64,000 bases of DNA from G963674835 sp963674835. Lineage in GTDB: Bacteria; Planctomycetota; Planctomycetia; Pirellulales; Thermoguttaceae. The number at the start of each line of letters is the position of its first letter. The first letter of the stretch is position 1. The DNA lies in NCBI GenBank assembly GCA_963674835.2, contig CAXXKC010000003.1:2666001-2730000 (forward strand). Reading direction: 5' to 3'. Positions 27,079 through 36,071 of this stretch are shown here, piece by piece. Both the position numbers and the translations under genes were made by a program. The notes beneath the pieces were generated by a model. That model was given only the letters and a program-made list of their open reading frames with translations, was not told the DNA's origin and ran no database searches.

Positions 27079-30000
27079 TTGCTCACGATACCGGCCGGCT
27101 TCGGGCGCGCGTCTGCCTTGGCGCGCATCGTCTGTCGTGCTGCGCGCTGTGCTGGTTGGGCCTTGCTGATACTGGTCGTGCTCGCCAGCACAATCCACGC
27201 CCAAGTACGTCTGCCCAAGCCCGACGAATCGTCGCCCATCGTGATTACGGCCGACGAAGGAACCCACTGGACGCAGGGCTCCTACGAAGTCTGGGTATTG
27301 CAGGGAAGTTGCTCGATCGCTCAGGGCGCCAGTTCGGCACGTAGCCAGGAAGGCGTTGTCTGGCTGGAATCCAACAGCAGCACGGAAGGCGGCCGCGACA
27401 AGGTAATCGCCTACCTCGAAGGGAACGTCGAGCTCTCGTTGGACCGGAGTGGCGCCCACGCGGACCTTGCCGACAAGACGTGGCTGGGCCGCTTCGTCAC
27501 CGCGTCGACCATCCAGGTCCGTCCCAAACGGATCGCGCCGGCGCCGGACCAACCTCCGGCGATCTACCAGCGTGGCTTTGCCCGGCGCGAGCCGGCCGTG
27601 TCCGGCGCCATCCGACGAACCGAATACAACCAGCCCATCGCCGTGCCCGTAGGCGGAGCCTTGCCACAGCCCGGCACACGGCGAATCTTCGCTTCTCCGC
27701 GTGGGGAAGCCCCAACCCAGATCAAATGGGAAAGGCAGGCGCAAACCAACCAGGCCGTCGGCACGGTCACGGGTGGAATCAACCTGGTGATCGACGGTTT
27801 GCCGAACGTCGGCTCCATCGACGTCTCCACCGACCGGCTCGTCATCTGGACCTACGGGCTGGAACAGGCCGATCTGCGCAGCGGTTCCTTGCAGCCCGAG
27901 AACGTCCCTCTGGAAATCTACATGGAGGGCAATATCGAGTTCCGGCAGGGAGATCGCATCATCTACGCCGATCGCATGTACTACGACGTCAACAATCGCG
28001 TCGGTATGGTGCTCAACGCCGAACTCGTCGGCCCCGTGCCTAGCTACGACGGGCTGGTTCGACTGCGGGCAGCCGTGCTGCAAGAAGCCGGCGAAGGGCG
28101 GTTCTTCGCCCAAAACGTCTTCATCACGTCCAGCCTCATGGGCGCGCCCACGTATCGCTTGCAGGCCGAGAGCGCTTACTTCGAGGATTTCCAGCGGCCA
28201 GTCGTCGACCCGTTTACGGGGGCCCCGCTCTACGATCCTGACAACCCGCAAGAGCCACTCATCGAACACCAGCGGCTGGCCACGGCAGAAAACAACGTGC
28301 TGTACGTGGAAGATGTGCCGGTCTTCTATTGGCCGATCATTGCTACCGACGTGACCCGGCCCACTTTCTACCTCCGCCGCCTTCAGTTCAAGAATGACAG
28401 TGTCTTCGGCACGCAGGTGCTCACAACCTGGGACGCCTACCAACTGCTAGGCATCCGCAATCACCCGCCAGGAACCGACTGGGATATCAGTCTCGACTTC
28501 ATGAGCGAGCGAGGCCTGGGTCACGGCACCACCTTCACCTATCTCGCGGATCGCTTCTTCGGCATTCCGGGCCCAACCGCCGGACTCTTCGACTACTGGG
28601 GCATCCAGGACCACGGGCACGACAACCTCGGCCTCGACCGCCGCGATGTGACACCGCCCAAGGATTATCGTTACCGTCTGCTATGGCAGCATCGCGAAGT
28701 CCTGCCCGGCGACTTCGAGTTGTCGGCTGGCGTCGATTGGGCGAGCGATCGCTATTTCTTCCAGGAGTACTTCCAGCGCGAGTGGGAACAGTTCAACGAG
28801 CAAGAGACCTACATCAACCTGAAGCGCACGCACGACAACATCTCTTGGAACCTCATGGCGTCGGGCCGAATCGACAACTGGTACACGCAAAGCGAGTGGT
28901 ACCCTCGGCTCGACCATTTCTGGCTCGGCCAACCCTTGTTCAACGACACCTTTACCTGGTACGAGCATTCCAGCGCCGGCTACACGCACCTGCTACCGGC
29001 GACCGCCCCGCCGAATCCCGCCCAGGATCCTTTCTTCCAGTTACTCCCCTGGGAAAAAGACCGCCAGGGCGAACGCTTCATCACGCGCCAGGAGATCGAC
29101 CTGCCGTTTCAGTTGGGCGCCCTGAAGGTCGTTCCCTATGCCCTCGGGGAACTCGGCCATTGGGGCGAGGACCTGAACGGGCAGGACATCCAGCGGGCAT
29201 ACGGCCAACTGGGCCTCCGGGCAAATATTCCCTTCTGGCAAGTGTTCCCCGGGGTCGAGAGCGATCTGCTGAACCTTCATGGGCTGGCCCACAAGATCAA
29301 CTTCAACGGTGAGGTCCTCTACGCCGATGCGTCGCAGGACCTGTCGCAATTTCCCCTGTACGATCCGATCAACACCGATTTCATCGAGACCTTTCAGCAT
29401 CGATTCTCACAATACACGTTCGGCGTGCCAGTGGCGAATCCGACCATTCCGCCGAGATTCGACGCAGGGTACTACGCCGTGCGTTCCGGGCTGGCTGGCT
29501 GGGTCTCGTCGCCCAGCTTCGAGATTGCCGAAGACCTGATGGCCGTTCGTCTCGGCGCCGAACAGCGTTGGCAGACCAAGCGAGGTTTCCCCGGCCGGCG
29601 CGAGATCATCGACTGGATCACCTTGGATACCAACATGACCCTCTTCCCCGATCCCAATCGCGATAACTTCGGGGAGGTGGTCGGGCTCATGGATTACGAC
29701 TTCCGATGGTTTGTCGGCGACCGCTTCACCCTGACTTCGGAAGGGATCTTCGACTTCTTCGACGACGGACAACGCATCGTCAACGTCGGCATCTTTCTCA
29801 GCCGCCCCCCGCGCGGCAGCCTTTACGTCGGTCTCGATCTCGTGGGTGGGCCTGTTAACAACAACGTCGTGTCGGCCTCCTACAGCTACCTGATGAGCCC
29901 CAAGTGGATCTCCTCGTTCGGCATGTCCTACGACATCGGACATCGCAACATCGGCGAAAACCTCCTGGTTACCCGCATCGGCGAGTCCTTTCTCGTCAGC

Positions 30001-30138
30001 GGTGGTTTCGTCTTCAACACCAGTCAGAACAACTTCGGTGCGGTCTTCTCGATCGAGCCGCGATTCCTCTCGCGTCAACGGTCAGGCACCATCGCCGGCG
30101 CCCGGATTCCGCCCGCAGGAGCTCTCGGACTAGAATGA
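27079..30138 (+). CDS. LptD/OstA-like outer-membrane protein
   Basis: A protein of about 1019 residues. No in-frame ATG exists between the previous gene and the signal peptide; the ATG at 26836 would overlap the glycosyltransferase by 98 bases. I place the start at TTG 27079; TTG 27118 is as likely. Both give a signal peptide ending STIHA. The N-terminal third contains OstA-like strands (KVIAYLEGNVELS, IEFRQGDRIIYADRMYYD). The rest is a beta-barrel rich in aromatic residues. LptD inserts lipopolysaccharide into the outer membrane. No lptE or lipid A gene is adjacent. Its size and divergence fit planctomycete LptD homologues. Confidence 0.78.
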   Translation: MLTIPAGFGRASALARIVCRAARCAGWALLILVVLASTIHAQVRLPKPDESSPIVITADEGTHWTQGSYEVWVLQGSCSIAQGASSARSQEGVVWLESNSSTEGGRDKVIAYLEGNVELSLDRSGAHADLADKTWLGRFVTASTIQVRPKRIAPAPDQPPAIYQRGFARREPAVSGAIRRTEYNQPIAVPVGGALPQPGTRRIFASPRGEAPTQIKWERQAQTNQAVGTVTGGINLVIDGLPNVGSIDVSTDRLVIWTYGLEQADLRSGSLQPENVPLEIYMEGNIEFRQGDRIIYADRMYYDVNNRVGMVLNAELVGPVPSYDGLVRLRAAVLQEAGEGRFFAQNVFITSSLMGAPTYRLQAESAYFEDFQRPVVDPFTGAPLYDPDNPQEPLIEHQRLATAENNVLYVEDVPVFYWPIIATDVTRPTFYLRRLQFKNDSVFGTQVLTTWDAYQLLGIRNHPPGTDWDISLDFMSERGLGHGTTFTYLADRFFGIPGPTAGLFDYWGIQDHGHDNLGLDRRDVTPPKDYRYRLLWQHREVLPGDFELSAGVDWASDRYFFQEYFQREWEQFNEQETYINLKRTHDNISWNLMASGRIDNWYTQSEWYPRLDHFWLGQPLFNDTFTWYEHSSAGYTHLLPATAPPNPAQDPFFQLLPWEKDRQGERFITRQEIDLPFQLGALKVVPYALGELGHWGEDLNGQDIQRAYGQLGLRANIPFWQVFPGVESDLLNLHGLAHKINFNGEVLYADASQDLSQFPLYDPINTDFIETFQHRFSQYTFGVPVANPTIPPRFDAGYYAVRSGLAGWVSSPSFEIAEDLMAVRLGAEQRWQTKRGFPGRREIIDWITLDTNMTLFPDPNRDNFGEVVGLMDYDFRWFVGDRFTLTSEGIFDFFDDGQRIVNVGIFLSRPPRGSLYVGLDLVGGPVNNNVVSASYSYLMSPKWISSFGMSYDIGHRNIGENLLVTRIGESFLVSGGFVFNTSQNNFGAVFSIEPRFLSRQRSGTIAGARIPPAGALGLE

Positions 30139-30249
30139 CCGCGAACCTCCCCTCGCCCGTTTGCGGGTGAAGAGGAGCGCTTTCACGAGCAGGAAGTGAG
30201 CCAATCCGAGCGAATCTCAGAGAGAACCGTTTGCCCACAAATTCCGCCG

Positions 30250-30654
30250 ATGAACGCAGATCCTGAGGCTCCCCAGCCTTCCGAACGCACTTGGGCCGCC
30301 AAATTCGGCGATGCCTTTCGCGGCGTTGCACAGGAGATCCGCTCGCAGAGCAGTTTCCGCGTTCACTTCGCGGCGGCGGCGCTGGTGATCGTCGGTGGCG
30401 TGGTGCTTCAGGTCAGCCTGCTCCAGTGGTGCATCCTGCTGGTGTGCATCGGTGGCGTCCTGACCGCCGAAATGTTCAACACGGCCATGGAGGCAATCGC
30501 CCGGGCAATCACCGATCAGCCGAACCGACACATCCGTATCGCCCTGGATGTAGCCAGCGCCGCGGTGCTGGTCGCCTCGATCACCGCCGCCGCGGTTGGC
30601 CTGATCATCTTCACCAATCGCGTCGGCTGCCTGCTGGGATGGTGGCAGGCCTGA
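30250..30654 (+). CDS. Diacylglycerol kinase family protein (DgkA-like)
   Basis: A 134-residue membrane protein with three helices. The ATG at 30250 is preferred; a GTG at 30196 would add 18 residues. The family motif AEMFNTAMEAIARAI (about 76-90) corresponds to the E..NTAIE.VVD region of prokaryotic diacylglycerol or undecaprenol kinases, and it is preceded by SFRVHFAAA. The enzyme phosphorylates a membrane lipid alcohol. It lies downstream of the LptD-like gene with a 111-base gap, so co-transcription is possible. Confidence 0.88.
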   Translation: MNADPEAPQPSERTWAAKFGDAFRGVAQEIRSQSSFRVHFAAAALVIVGGVVLQVSLLQWCILLVCIGGVLTAEMFNTAMEAIARAITDQPNRHIRIALDVASAAVLVASITAAAVGLIIFTNRVGCLLGWWQA

Positions 30655-30692
30655 AAAATGCGGCCGGGCGGCAACCTGCATTGCCGCCCGGC
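30654..30692 (-). terminator. Strong intrinsic terminator of nrdJ
   Basis: Arms 30663-30674 and 30681-30692 pair perfectly over 12 bases around a 6-base loop. On the minus strand the stem is followed by CGCATTTTT, with five Ts at 30658-30654. The T-run overlaps the stop codon of the convergent diacylglycerol kinase gene. Confidence 0.85.
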
Positions 30693-30703
30693 GCCCGATC
30701 ATT

Positions 30704-30755
30704 CATGGGTTGCTCGCGGGCCTCCGGCCCGGCATTCCATTACGAGCAACCCATG
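30704..30755. repeat. Inverted repeat covering the end of nrdJ
   Basis: CATGGGTTGCTCG at 30704-30716 is the exact reverse complement of 30743-30755, which encodes the last residues of NrdJ and overlaps the stop. Between them lies an inner palindrome, GGGCC-TCC-GGCCC (30718-30730). The whole could fold as a two-tiered hairpin in the transcript. Confidence 0.8.
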
Positions 30756-33736
30756 CTGTTTCCACAGACGTGGCAGAGATAGCAGTTGCCGTTGCGGACC
30801 GTGATGGCTCCGCAGTTGTCGCAACTGGGGGCGTCTGTCTGGAACGTGGCGAACTGCTCGCTCAGACTCGAAAGACCCGTCTCAGGCTGGCTGGCAACCG
30901 TAGTGCGCGTCATCACAGCCGTTCCTCCGCCCGTTCCGTTTCGCTTCGTGGCACCGTTGCTGTGCCCGTTGCTGGCCCCAGCTGGGGGTGACTTGCTGGT
31001 TGTGGCGGCCGGTCCTGACCCCGCATTCGGCCCGCCAGCCTTCTTGGCGGCGGGCCGACGCTCGGCGTCGACATCTCCGGCCTCCGTCTTACTCAGATCC
31101 GCCGGCGTGGCACCGAGGACCACATTTGCCTCGCGGTAGCCGGGCAAAAAGGTGATGCCCAACCAGCGGAAGATGTAATCCACGATGCTCTTCGCAATGC
31201 GAATGTCGGGGTTCTTCGTGTGCCCCATCGGCTCGAAACGGGTGTGCGAGAACTTGTTCACGTACACTTCCAACGGCACCCCGTACTGCAGGCTCATCGA
31301 CACGGCCGTCCCGAAGCAGTCCATCAGGCCGCCGATCGTGCTCCCTTCCTTCGCCATGGTGATGAACAACTCGCCGGGTCGCCCATCGGGATACAGCCCT
31401 ACGGTTATGTATCCCTCGTGTCCGACGATACTGAACTTGTGCGTAACCGATTGGCGAGTGTCGGGCAACCGCTCGCGCCGCGGCGCCGACACCTGCCCCT
31501 TCGCTTCAGGTTCCTGCTTCGTCGAAAGCGGCTGAGTTCCCTTGGACCCGTCCCGGTAAACGGCCAAAGCCTTCAACCCCAGCTTCCAACCTTCCATGTA
31601 AGCGTTGGCGATATCCTCCGGTGTGCTGTCCTTGGGCATGTTCACCGTCTTGGAAATCGCCCCGGAAATGAACGGCTGAGCCGCCGACATCATGCGGATG
31701 TGGGCTTTCCAGGAAATGCTGCGCGTCCCATTGGGCGGCTGGAAGGCACAGTCGAACACGGGCAGGTGCTCGCCGTTCAGATCGGCCGCTCCTTCAATCG
31801 TGTCTTCCTTATCGATATACGCGATGATGGAGGCCACCTCCGCATCGCTGTAACCCAACGTCCGCAGGGCCAGCGGAACCGTCTGATTGACGATCTTCAG
31901 CATGCCGCCGCCGGCCAACTGCTTGTACTTCACCAACGCGATTTCCGGCTCGATGCCCGTCGTATCGCAGTCCATCATGAAGCTGATCGTGCCCGTGGGC
32001 GCCAACACCGTCGCCTGCGCGTTGCGGAAGCCGTATCGCCGGCCCGAGGCTAACACTTCGTCCCAGATCTTGCGCGCCGCCGATTTGAGATACTCGGGGC
32101 ACGACTTGATTTCCTCGACCTTCTCCCAGTGCATCTCCATCACGCGGAGCATCGCCGACCGATTCTGCGTGAACGCGTCGAACGGTCCCACCGCCGCCGC
32201 CAGTTCGGCGCTTGTGCGGTTGGCCGCTCCGTGCAACAGGGCCGTAACAGCACCGCACACTCCCCGAGCGGCGTCCGAATCGTACGCAAACCCGCTGGCC
32301 ATGACCAGGCTGCCCAGATTCGAGTATCCCAGCCCGATCGGCCGGAACCGGTGACTGTTTACCGTGATCCGCGGCGTCGGGTAACTCGCGTGGTCAACCA
32401 GAATCTCCTGGGCGATGAATACGATACGGCAGGCCGCCACGAACCGCTTGACGTCGAACGTGCCGTCCGGTTGCCGGAACCGCATCAGGTTGATGCTCGC
32501 CAGGTTGCAGGCCGAGTCGTCCAGGAACATGTACTCGCTGCAGGGGTTCGAGGCGTTGATCCGCCCCGAATTCGGGCAGGTGTGCCAGCGATTGATCGTC
32601 GTATCGTACTGTACCCCCGGATCACCGCAGTTCCACGCTGCATCGGCCATCTTCTGGAACAACTCGCGCGCCGGGTAAGTCGGCCCCGATTGGCCCGACT
32701 CGGTGACCCAACGCGTCGTCCACGGCTTGTCGGCCTCGGCCGCTTCCATGAACTCGTCCAGCACCCGCACCGAGAGATTCGCGTTTTGGAACAGCACCGA
32801 GCTGTAGGCGTCGTCCGGATTGTAGCCCTTGGCGATGAGCAGTTCGGCCTTCTTTTCCTCCCGCTGTTTGCACTCGATGAATTCGAGGATGTCGGGGTGC
32901 GACACCTTCAGCGACTGCATCTTGGCAGCGCGCCGCGTCTTGCCGCCGCTCTTGACCACCGCGGCAATCTGATCATAGACCCTCATGAACGACAGCGGCC
33001 CCGACGGCCTGCCGCCGCCGGAAAGTTTCTCGCGATGCGACCGCAACGTCGACAGATCCGTGCCCGTCCCGGAACCGAACTTGAAGAGCATGGCCTCGCT
33101 GCGGGCCAGCTCCATAATGTCCTCCATGTTGTCCTGGACGCTCTGAATGAAGCACGCCGAGGCCTGAGGGTACTCGTAGGGGTTCTCCGGCTGAACGGCG
33201 CCGCTTTGCTGCTGGCTCCAGTGCCAATTGCACATGGCCCCCTGCACGCCATACTCGTGGAAGAGGCCCACGTTGAACCACACCGGCGAGTTGAAAGCGG
33301 CATGCTGATGCAGGCAGAGCCAAGCCAACTCCCGATAGAACCGTTCACCGTCATCTGCCGACGCGAAGTAGCCGTCGGTAACGCCCCAATCAGCGATCGT
33401 CCGGCATACGCGGTGTACGAGTTGCCGCACGCTCCGCTCACGCTCCGGCGTACCCACCTCGCCGTAGAAGTACTTGCTGACAACAATGTTCGTGGCCAAC
33501 TGGCTCCAGGTCGACGGAATCTCGCAGTCGGTCTGCTCGAAAATGACCTCGCCGTTCTCCCCCTTGATCGTCGCCGTGCGCAAGTCCCACTTCACGGTAT
33601 CAAACGGGTCTTCTGCCTCGACCGGGCAGAAGACCGGATCAATCGCCAAACCCTTGGTAGCCGTCGCGTGAGGATGCTGCTCGGTCGTCGTGACGGCAGC
33701 CGGCTCGAGTTGAGTTTCCTGAGAATTCGTGTCCAT
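30740..33736 (-). CDS. nrdJ: Adenosylcobalamin-dependent (class II) ribonucleoside-diphosphate reductase
   Basis: A 998-residue enzyme making deoxyribonucleotides. The ATG at 33736 has GGAG eight bases upstream; the longer frame adds 19 residues. The active-site pattern NPCSE gives N397, C399 and E401, and a reducing cysteine lies in SACFIQSVQD. The phosphate-binding segment GSGTGTDLSTLR is intact. The C-terminus carries a zinc-ribbon-like tail (CDNCG ... CYLCHVCG) preceded by a low-complexity linker. Class II enzymes need B12 and work with or without oxygen. A promoter and a hairpin are present in the 5' region. No B12 riboswitch consensus was recognised there. Confidence 0.95.
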   Translation of the reverse strand: MDTNSQETQLEPAAVTTTEQHPHATATKGLAIDPVFCPVEAEDPFDTVKWDLRTATIKGENGEVIFEQTDCEIPSTWSQLATNIVVSKYFYGEVGTPERERSVRQLVHRVCRTIADWGVTDGYFASADDGERFYRELAWLCLHQHAAFNSPVWFNVGLFHEYGVQGAMCNWHWSQQQSGAVQPENPYEYPQASACFIQSVQDNMEDIMELARSEAMLFKFGSGTGTDLSTLRSHREKLSGGGRPSGPLSFMRVYDQIAAVVKSGGKTRRAAKMQSLKVSHPDILEFIECKQREEKKAELLIAKGYNPDDAYSSVLFQNANLSVRVLDEFMEAAEADKPWTTRWVTESGQSGPTYPARELFQKMADAAWNCGDPGVQYDTTINRWHTCPNSGRINASNPCSEYMFLDDSACNLASINLMRFRQPDGTFDVKRFVAACRIVFIAQEILVDHASYPTPRITVNSHRFRPIGLGYSNLGSLVMASGFAYDSDAARGVCGAVTALLHGAANRTSAELAAAVGPFDAFTQNRSAMLRVMEMHWEKVEEIKSCPEYLKSAARKIWDEVLASGRRYGFRNAQATVLAPTGTISFMMDCDTTGIEPEIALVKYKQLAGGGMLKIVNQTVPLALRTLGYSDAEVASIIAYIDKEDTIEGAADLNGEHLPVFDCAFQPPNGTRSISWKAHIRMMSAAQPFISGAISKTVNMPKDSTPEDIANAYMEGWKLGLKALAVYRDGSKGTQPLSTKQEPEAKGQVSAPRRERLPDTRQSVTHKFSIVGHEGYITVGLYPDGRPGELFITMAKEGSTIGGLMDCFGTAVSMSLQYGVPLEVYVNKFSHTRFEPMGHTKNPDIRIAKSIVDYIFRWLGITFLPGYREANVVLGATPADLSKTEAGDVDAERRPAAKKAGGPNAGSGPAATTSKSPPAGASNGHSNGATKRNGTGGGTAVMTRTTVASQPETGLSSLSEQFATFQTDAPSCDNCGAITVRNGNCYLCHVCGNSMGCS

Positions 33737-33845
33737 GACTGTGTCTCCTTCCGCAGTAATCGAGGGCATCCCTACCACGTAATCAGCGCGCACCTACCGC
33801 CCGACGTGTGACTGTGCCGCGATGAGAACGGTCGCCAAGAGTAAA

Positions 33846-33882
33846 CCCGCCACAAGGTGGGTGGACTATCCACTATGGCGGG
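33846..33882 (-). promoter_or_regulatory. Possible structured leader of nrdJ
   Basis: A nested hairpin: a 7-bp outer stem (33846-33852 with 33876-33882) and a 5-bp inner stem (33861-33865 with 33869-33873) with a 3-base loop. It lies between the predicted nrdJ promoter and the start codon, so it would be near the 5' end of the message. Confidence 0.4.
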
Positions 33883-33908
33883 GACATGGTCTTCTCGGTC
33901 ACCAATAT

Positions 33909-33936
33909 ATTGTAGCAGATGCCCATCAGGCCACAA
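33909..33936 (-). promoter_or_regulatory. nrdJ: Candidate nrdJ promoter
   Basis: On the minus strand TTGTGG (33936-33931) and TACAAT (33914-33909) are separated by 16 bases. The predicted leader is about 165 bases long. Confidence 0.45.
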
Positions 33937-34569
33937 CATACAGGTATTTGTGCCCCAGTTTATCGTGATCTCGGGAGAGGTCAATAAGGCTCTGAAAAGT
34001 GGTCTGAAGGCCTTGTACTATCACAGGTTGCGACCAGCGAGCGCTGCTAGCATTGCTGTCACATCGGCCACGCACTGGCGCACTAATTCATTTATCAAAA
34101 ACAAGTTGTGGCGTTCTTCGCTATGCTAACCGTTTCGCAATCGAAAACTGACGTTCCAGAAAAGTTTGTGGGCTCGCGATGGAAAATGGGGCATTAAAGT
34201 CGACTGAACAGCCAGCCTTGACCTGCGGAGATGGCGAGCCTGGGCGCCTCCTGGACACTTCCCGCGTATGTCGCCTCAATGGCTGCTTCACGGAATCGCA
34301 TCCGGCAGTGCCAATTCTCACGGCCGGGCACAATCCGGTCATTACGGCCGACATTCGTTCTTGCACGTTTGGCAGGCAACCCGCAGAATAATCGCTGGGG
34401 TCTGCGCCGTAGACCGGTGGTTCACAGCGTTCGTCGTCGATCAGGACCCTGAATAAGTCCACACAACAGCGAAAGGGGCGGCCCACGAAGACCGCCGGCG
34501 ATTGCGTGGTTTTCGGCTCGTGTGTCACTTTCGATTCTATGCGGTTTTGTTCAGGACTCTCGTGGTTCC
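33937..34569. other. Long intergenic region before the sigma-54 activator
   Basis: About 630 bases between the nrdJ promoter and the NtrC-type gene, more AT-rich than the surroundings near 33960-34150. The open frames crossing it have no recognisable protein character. No tRNA or known RNA was seen. Confidence 0.4.
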
Positions 34570-36048
34570 ATGCCTCAACTGCTTGTCGTGGATGACGAAC
34601 CGTCCGTACTTCACTTATTCCGCCGCGTCTTCCATGCTGAAGACGTGGTGGTTGCCACGGCCACAACGGCCGCCGCCGGTTTGAAGCTCTTTGCCGAATC
34701 ACGCCCCGACGCCGTGATCCTCGACGTCCTCCTTCCGGATCGAATGGGCCTGGACGTCTTCAGTGAAATGCACCGCATCGACCCCAAGGTTCCCGTGCTT
34801 TTCATCACCGCCGGGGGCGCCAGCGACACGGCCATCGAGGCCATGAAGCTCGGGGCATTCGATTACCTTCTCAAACCGCTCGATTTCGGCCGCGTGCGAC
34901 CACTGGTGCGCCAGGCCTTCGAAATCCGACGACTGATGTACGAGCCGGTCAGCGTCGACCCCGACGAGGGCGACGTCCCCGCCGGGCACGACGCCCTCGT
35001 CGGTCGTTGCGCGGCCATGCAGGAGATCTACAAGGCGATCGGCCGCGTGGCCCCCCAGACCGTAACTGTGTTGATCCGGGGGGAAAGCGGAACCGGCAAG
35101 GAGCTGGTCGGCCGGGCGATCTACCAGCACAGCCACCGCGCCGGAGGCCCTTTCCTGGCGGTCAACTGCGCCGCGATTCCCGAAACGCTGCTGGAAAGCG
35201 AGCTATTCGGATACGAAAAAGGTGCTTTCACGGGCGCCGACCGCCGCCGCATCGGCAAGTTCGAACAGTGTTCTGGCGGAACGCTCTTCCTCGACGAGAT
35301 CGGTGACATGCCGCTCGTCCTGCAAAGCAAGATTCTGCGTGTCCTCCAGGACCAGCATTTCGAACGCATCGGCGGCAATCAGACCATCCACACCGATGTG
35401 CGCATCATCGCCTCCACAAACCGCGACCTGGAACGCATGGTGCGCGACGGCACGTTCCGTAGCGATCTCTACTATCGGCTGAACGTCTACACCATCGCCC
35501 TGCCGCCGCTGCGGGAACGCACCGACGACCTGCCCTCACTGGTCGATCACTTCCTCGGTCGCGCCAACCAGGAACTGGGTAAGAGTGTGCGCACCGTGGC
35601 CCCGGAATCCATGGAACTGTTGCTGCGATACGCTTGGCCGGGCAACGTTCGGCAGCTGCAAAGTGTGCTGAAGCAGGCCGCCCTGAGAGTGACCGGCCCC
35701 ATTCTGCTCGTCGATTTCCTCCCCGATTCGGTGCGGTCATGCCAGACCACCGACGCGGCCGTCGCCGCCGTGCCCGGCTCGATGTCGGTCGACTGGGACC
35801 GTTTCCTCGATCAGCGGTTGGAGGCTGGCACCCAGAGTCTCTACGACGAGGCCGTCGGCCTGTTGGAGCGCATGGTGATCACGCGCGTCTTGCGTCACAC
35901 CTCGGGCAACCAGCTCCAGGCGGCCAAAATCATGGGCATCACCCGCACCACCATGCGAGCCAAGATGCGCCAATTCGGCATTACCCTGGGGCGTGTCGTC
36001 CATGACGACAATGGATGGGACTCCGACGACGGCCAGCAGCTACCGTGA
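34570..36048 (+). CDS. NtrC-family sigma-54-dependent response regulator
   Basis: A 492-residue regulator, from the ATG at 34570 where the receiver domain begins. Receiver residues are D8, D9, the phospho-acceptor D52 and the conserved lysine in LLKPLD. The AAA+ domain has Walker A GESGTGKE, the sigma-54 contact loop GAFTGA and Walker B GGTLFLDEIGD. The C-terminal Fis-type helix-turn-helix is HTSGNQLQAAKIMGITRTTMR. All parts needed for activation of sigma-54 promoters are present. No histidine kinase is adjacent, so its partner is elsewhere. Confidence 0.95.
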   Translation: MPQLLVVDDEPSVLHLFRRVFHAEDVVVATATTAAAGLKLFAESRPDAVILDVLLPDRMGLDVFSEMHRIDPKVPVLFITAGGASDTAIEAMKLGAFDYLLKPLDFGRVRPLVRQAFEIRRLMYEPVSVDPDEGDVPAGHDALVGRCAAMQEIYKAIGRVAPQTVTVLIRGESGTGKELVGRAIYQHSHRAGGPFLAVNCAAIPETLLESELFGYEKGAFTGADRRRIGKFEQCSGGTLFLDEIGDMPLVLQSKILRVLQDQHFERIGGNQTIHTDVRIIASTNRDLERMVRDGTFRSDLYYRLNVYTIALPPLRERTDDLPSLVDHFLGRANQELGKSVRTVAPESMELLLRYAWPGNVRQLQSVLKQAALRVTGPILLVDFLPDSVRSCQTTDAAVAAVPGSMSVDWDRFLDQRLEAGTQSLYDEAVGLLERMVITRVLRHTSGNQLQAAKIMGITRTTMRAKMRQFGITLGRVVHDDNGWDSDDGQQLP

Positions 36049-36053
36049 CCTCG

Positions 36054-36069
36054 CCCCGGCCCACCGGGG
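36054..36069. terminator. Short hairpin between convergent genes
   Basis: CCCCGG-CCCA-CCGGGG lies in the 23-base gap between the regulator and the SGNH hydrolase gene. There is no T-tract; it may still reduce read-through. Confidence 0.3.
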
Positions 36070-36071
36070 TA

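Noticed and set aside
32129..33811. A 560-codon plus-strand open frame opposite nrdJ
   Set aside because: The minus strand encodes a clear class II ribonucleotide reductase.
33737..33936. Cobalamin riboswitch upstream of nrdJ
   Set aside because: No B12-box consensus was recognised; only a nested hairpin was seen, so it is reported as an unassigned leader.
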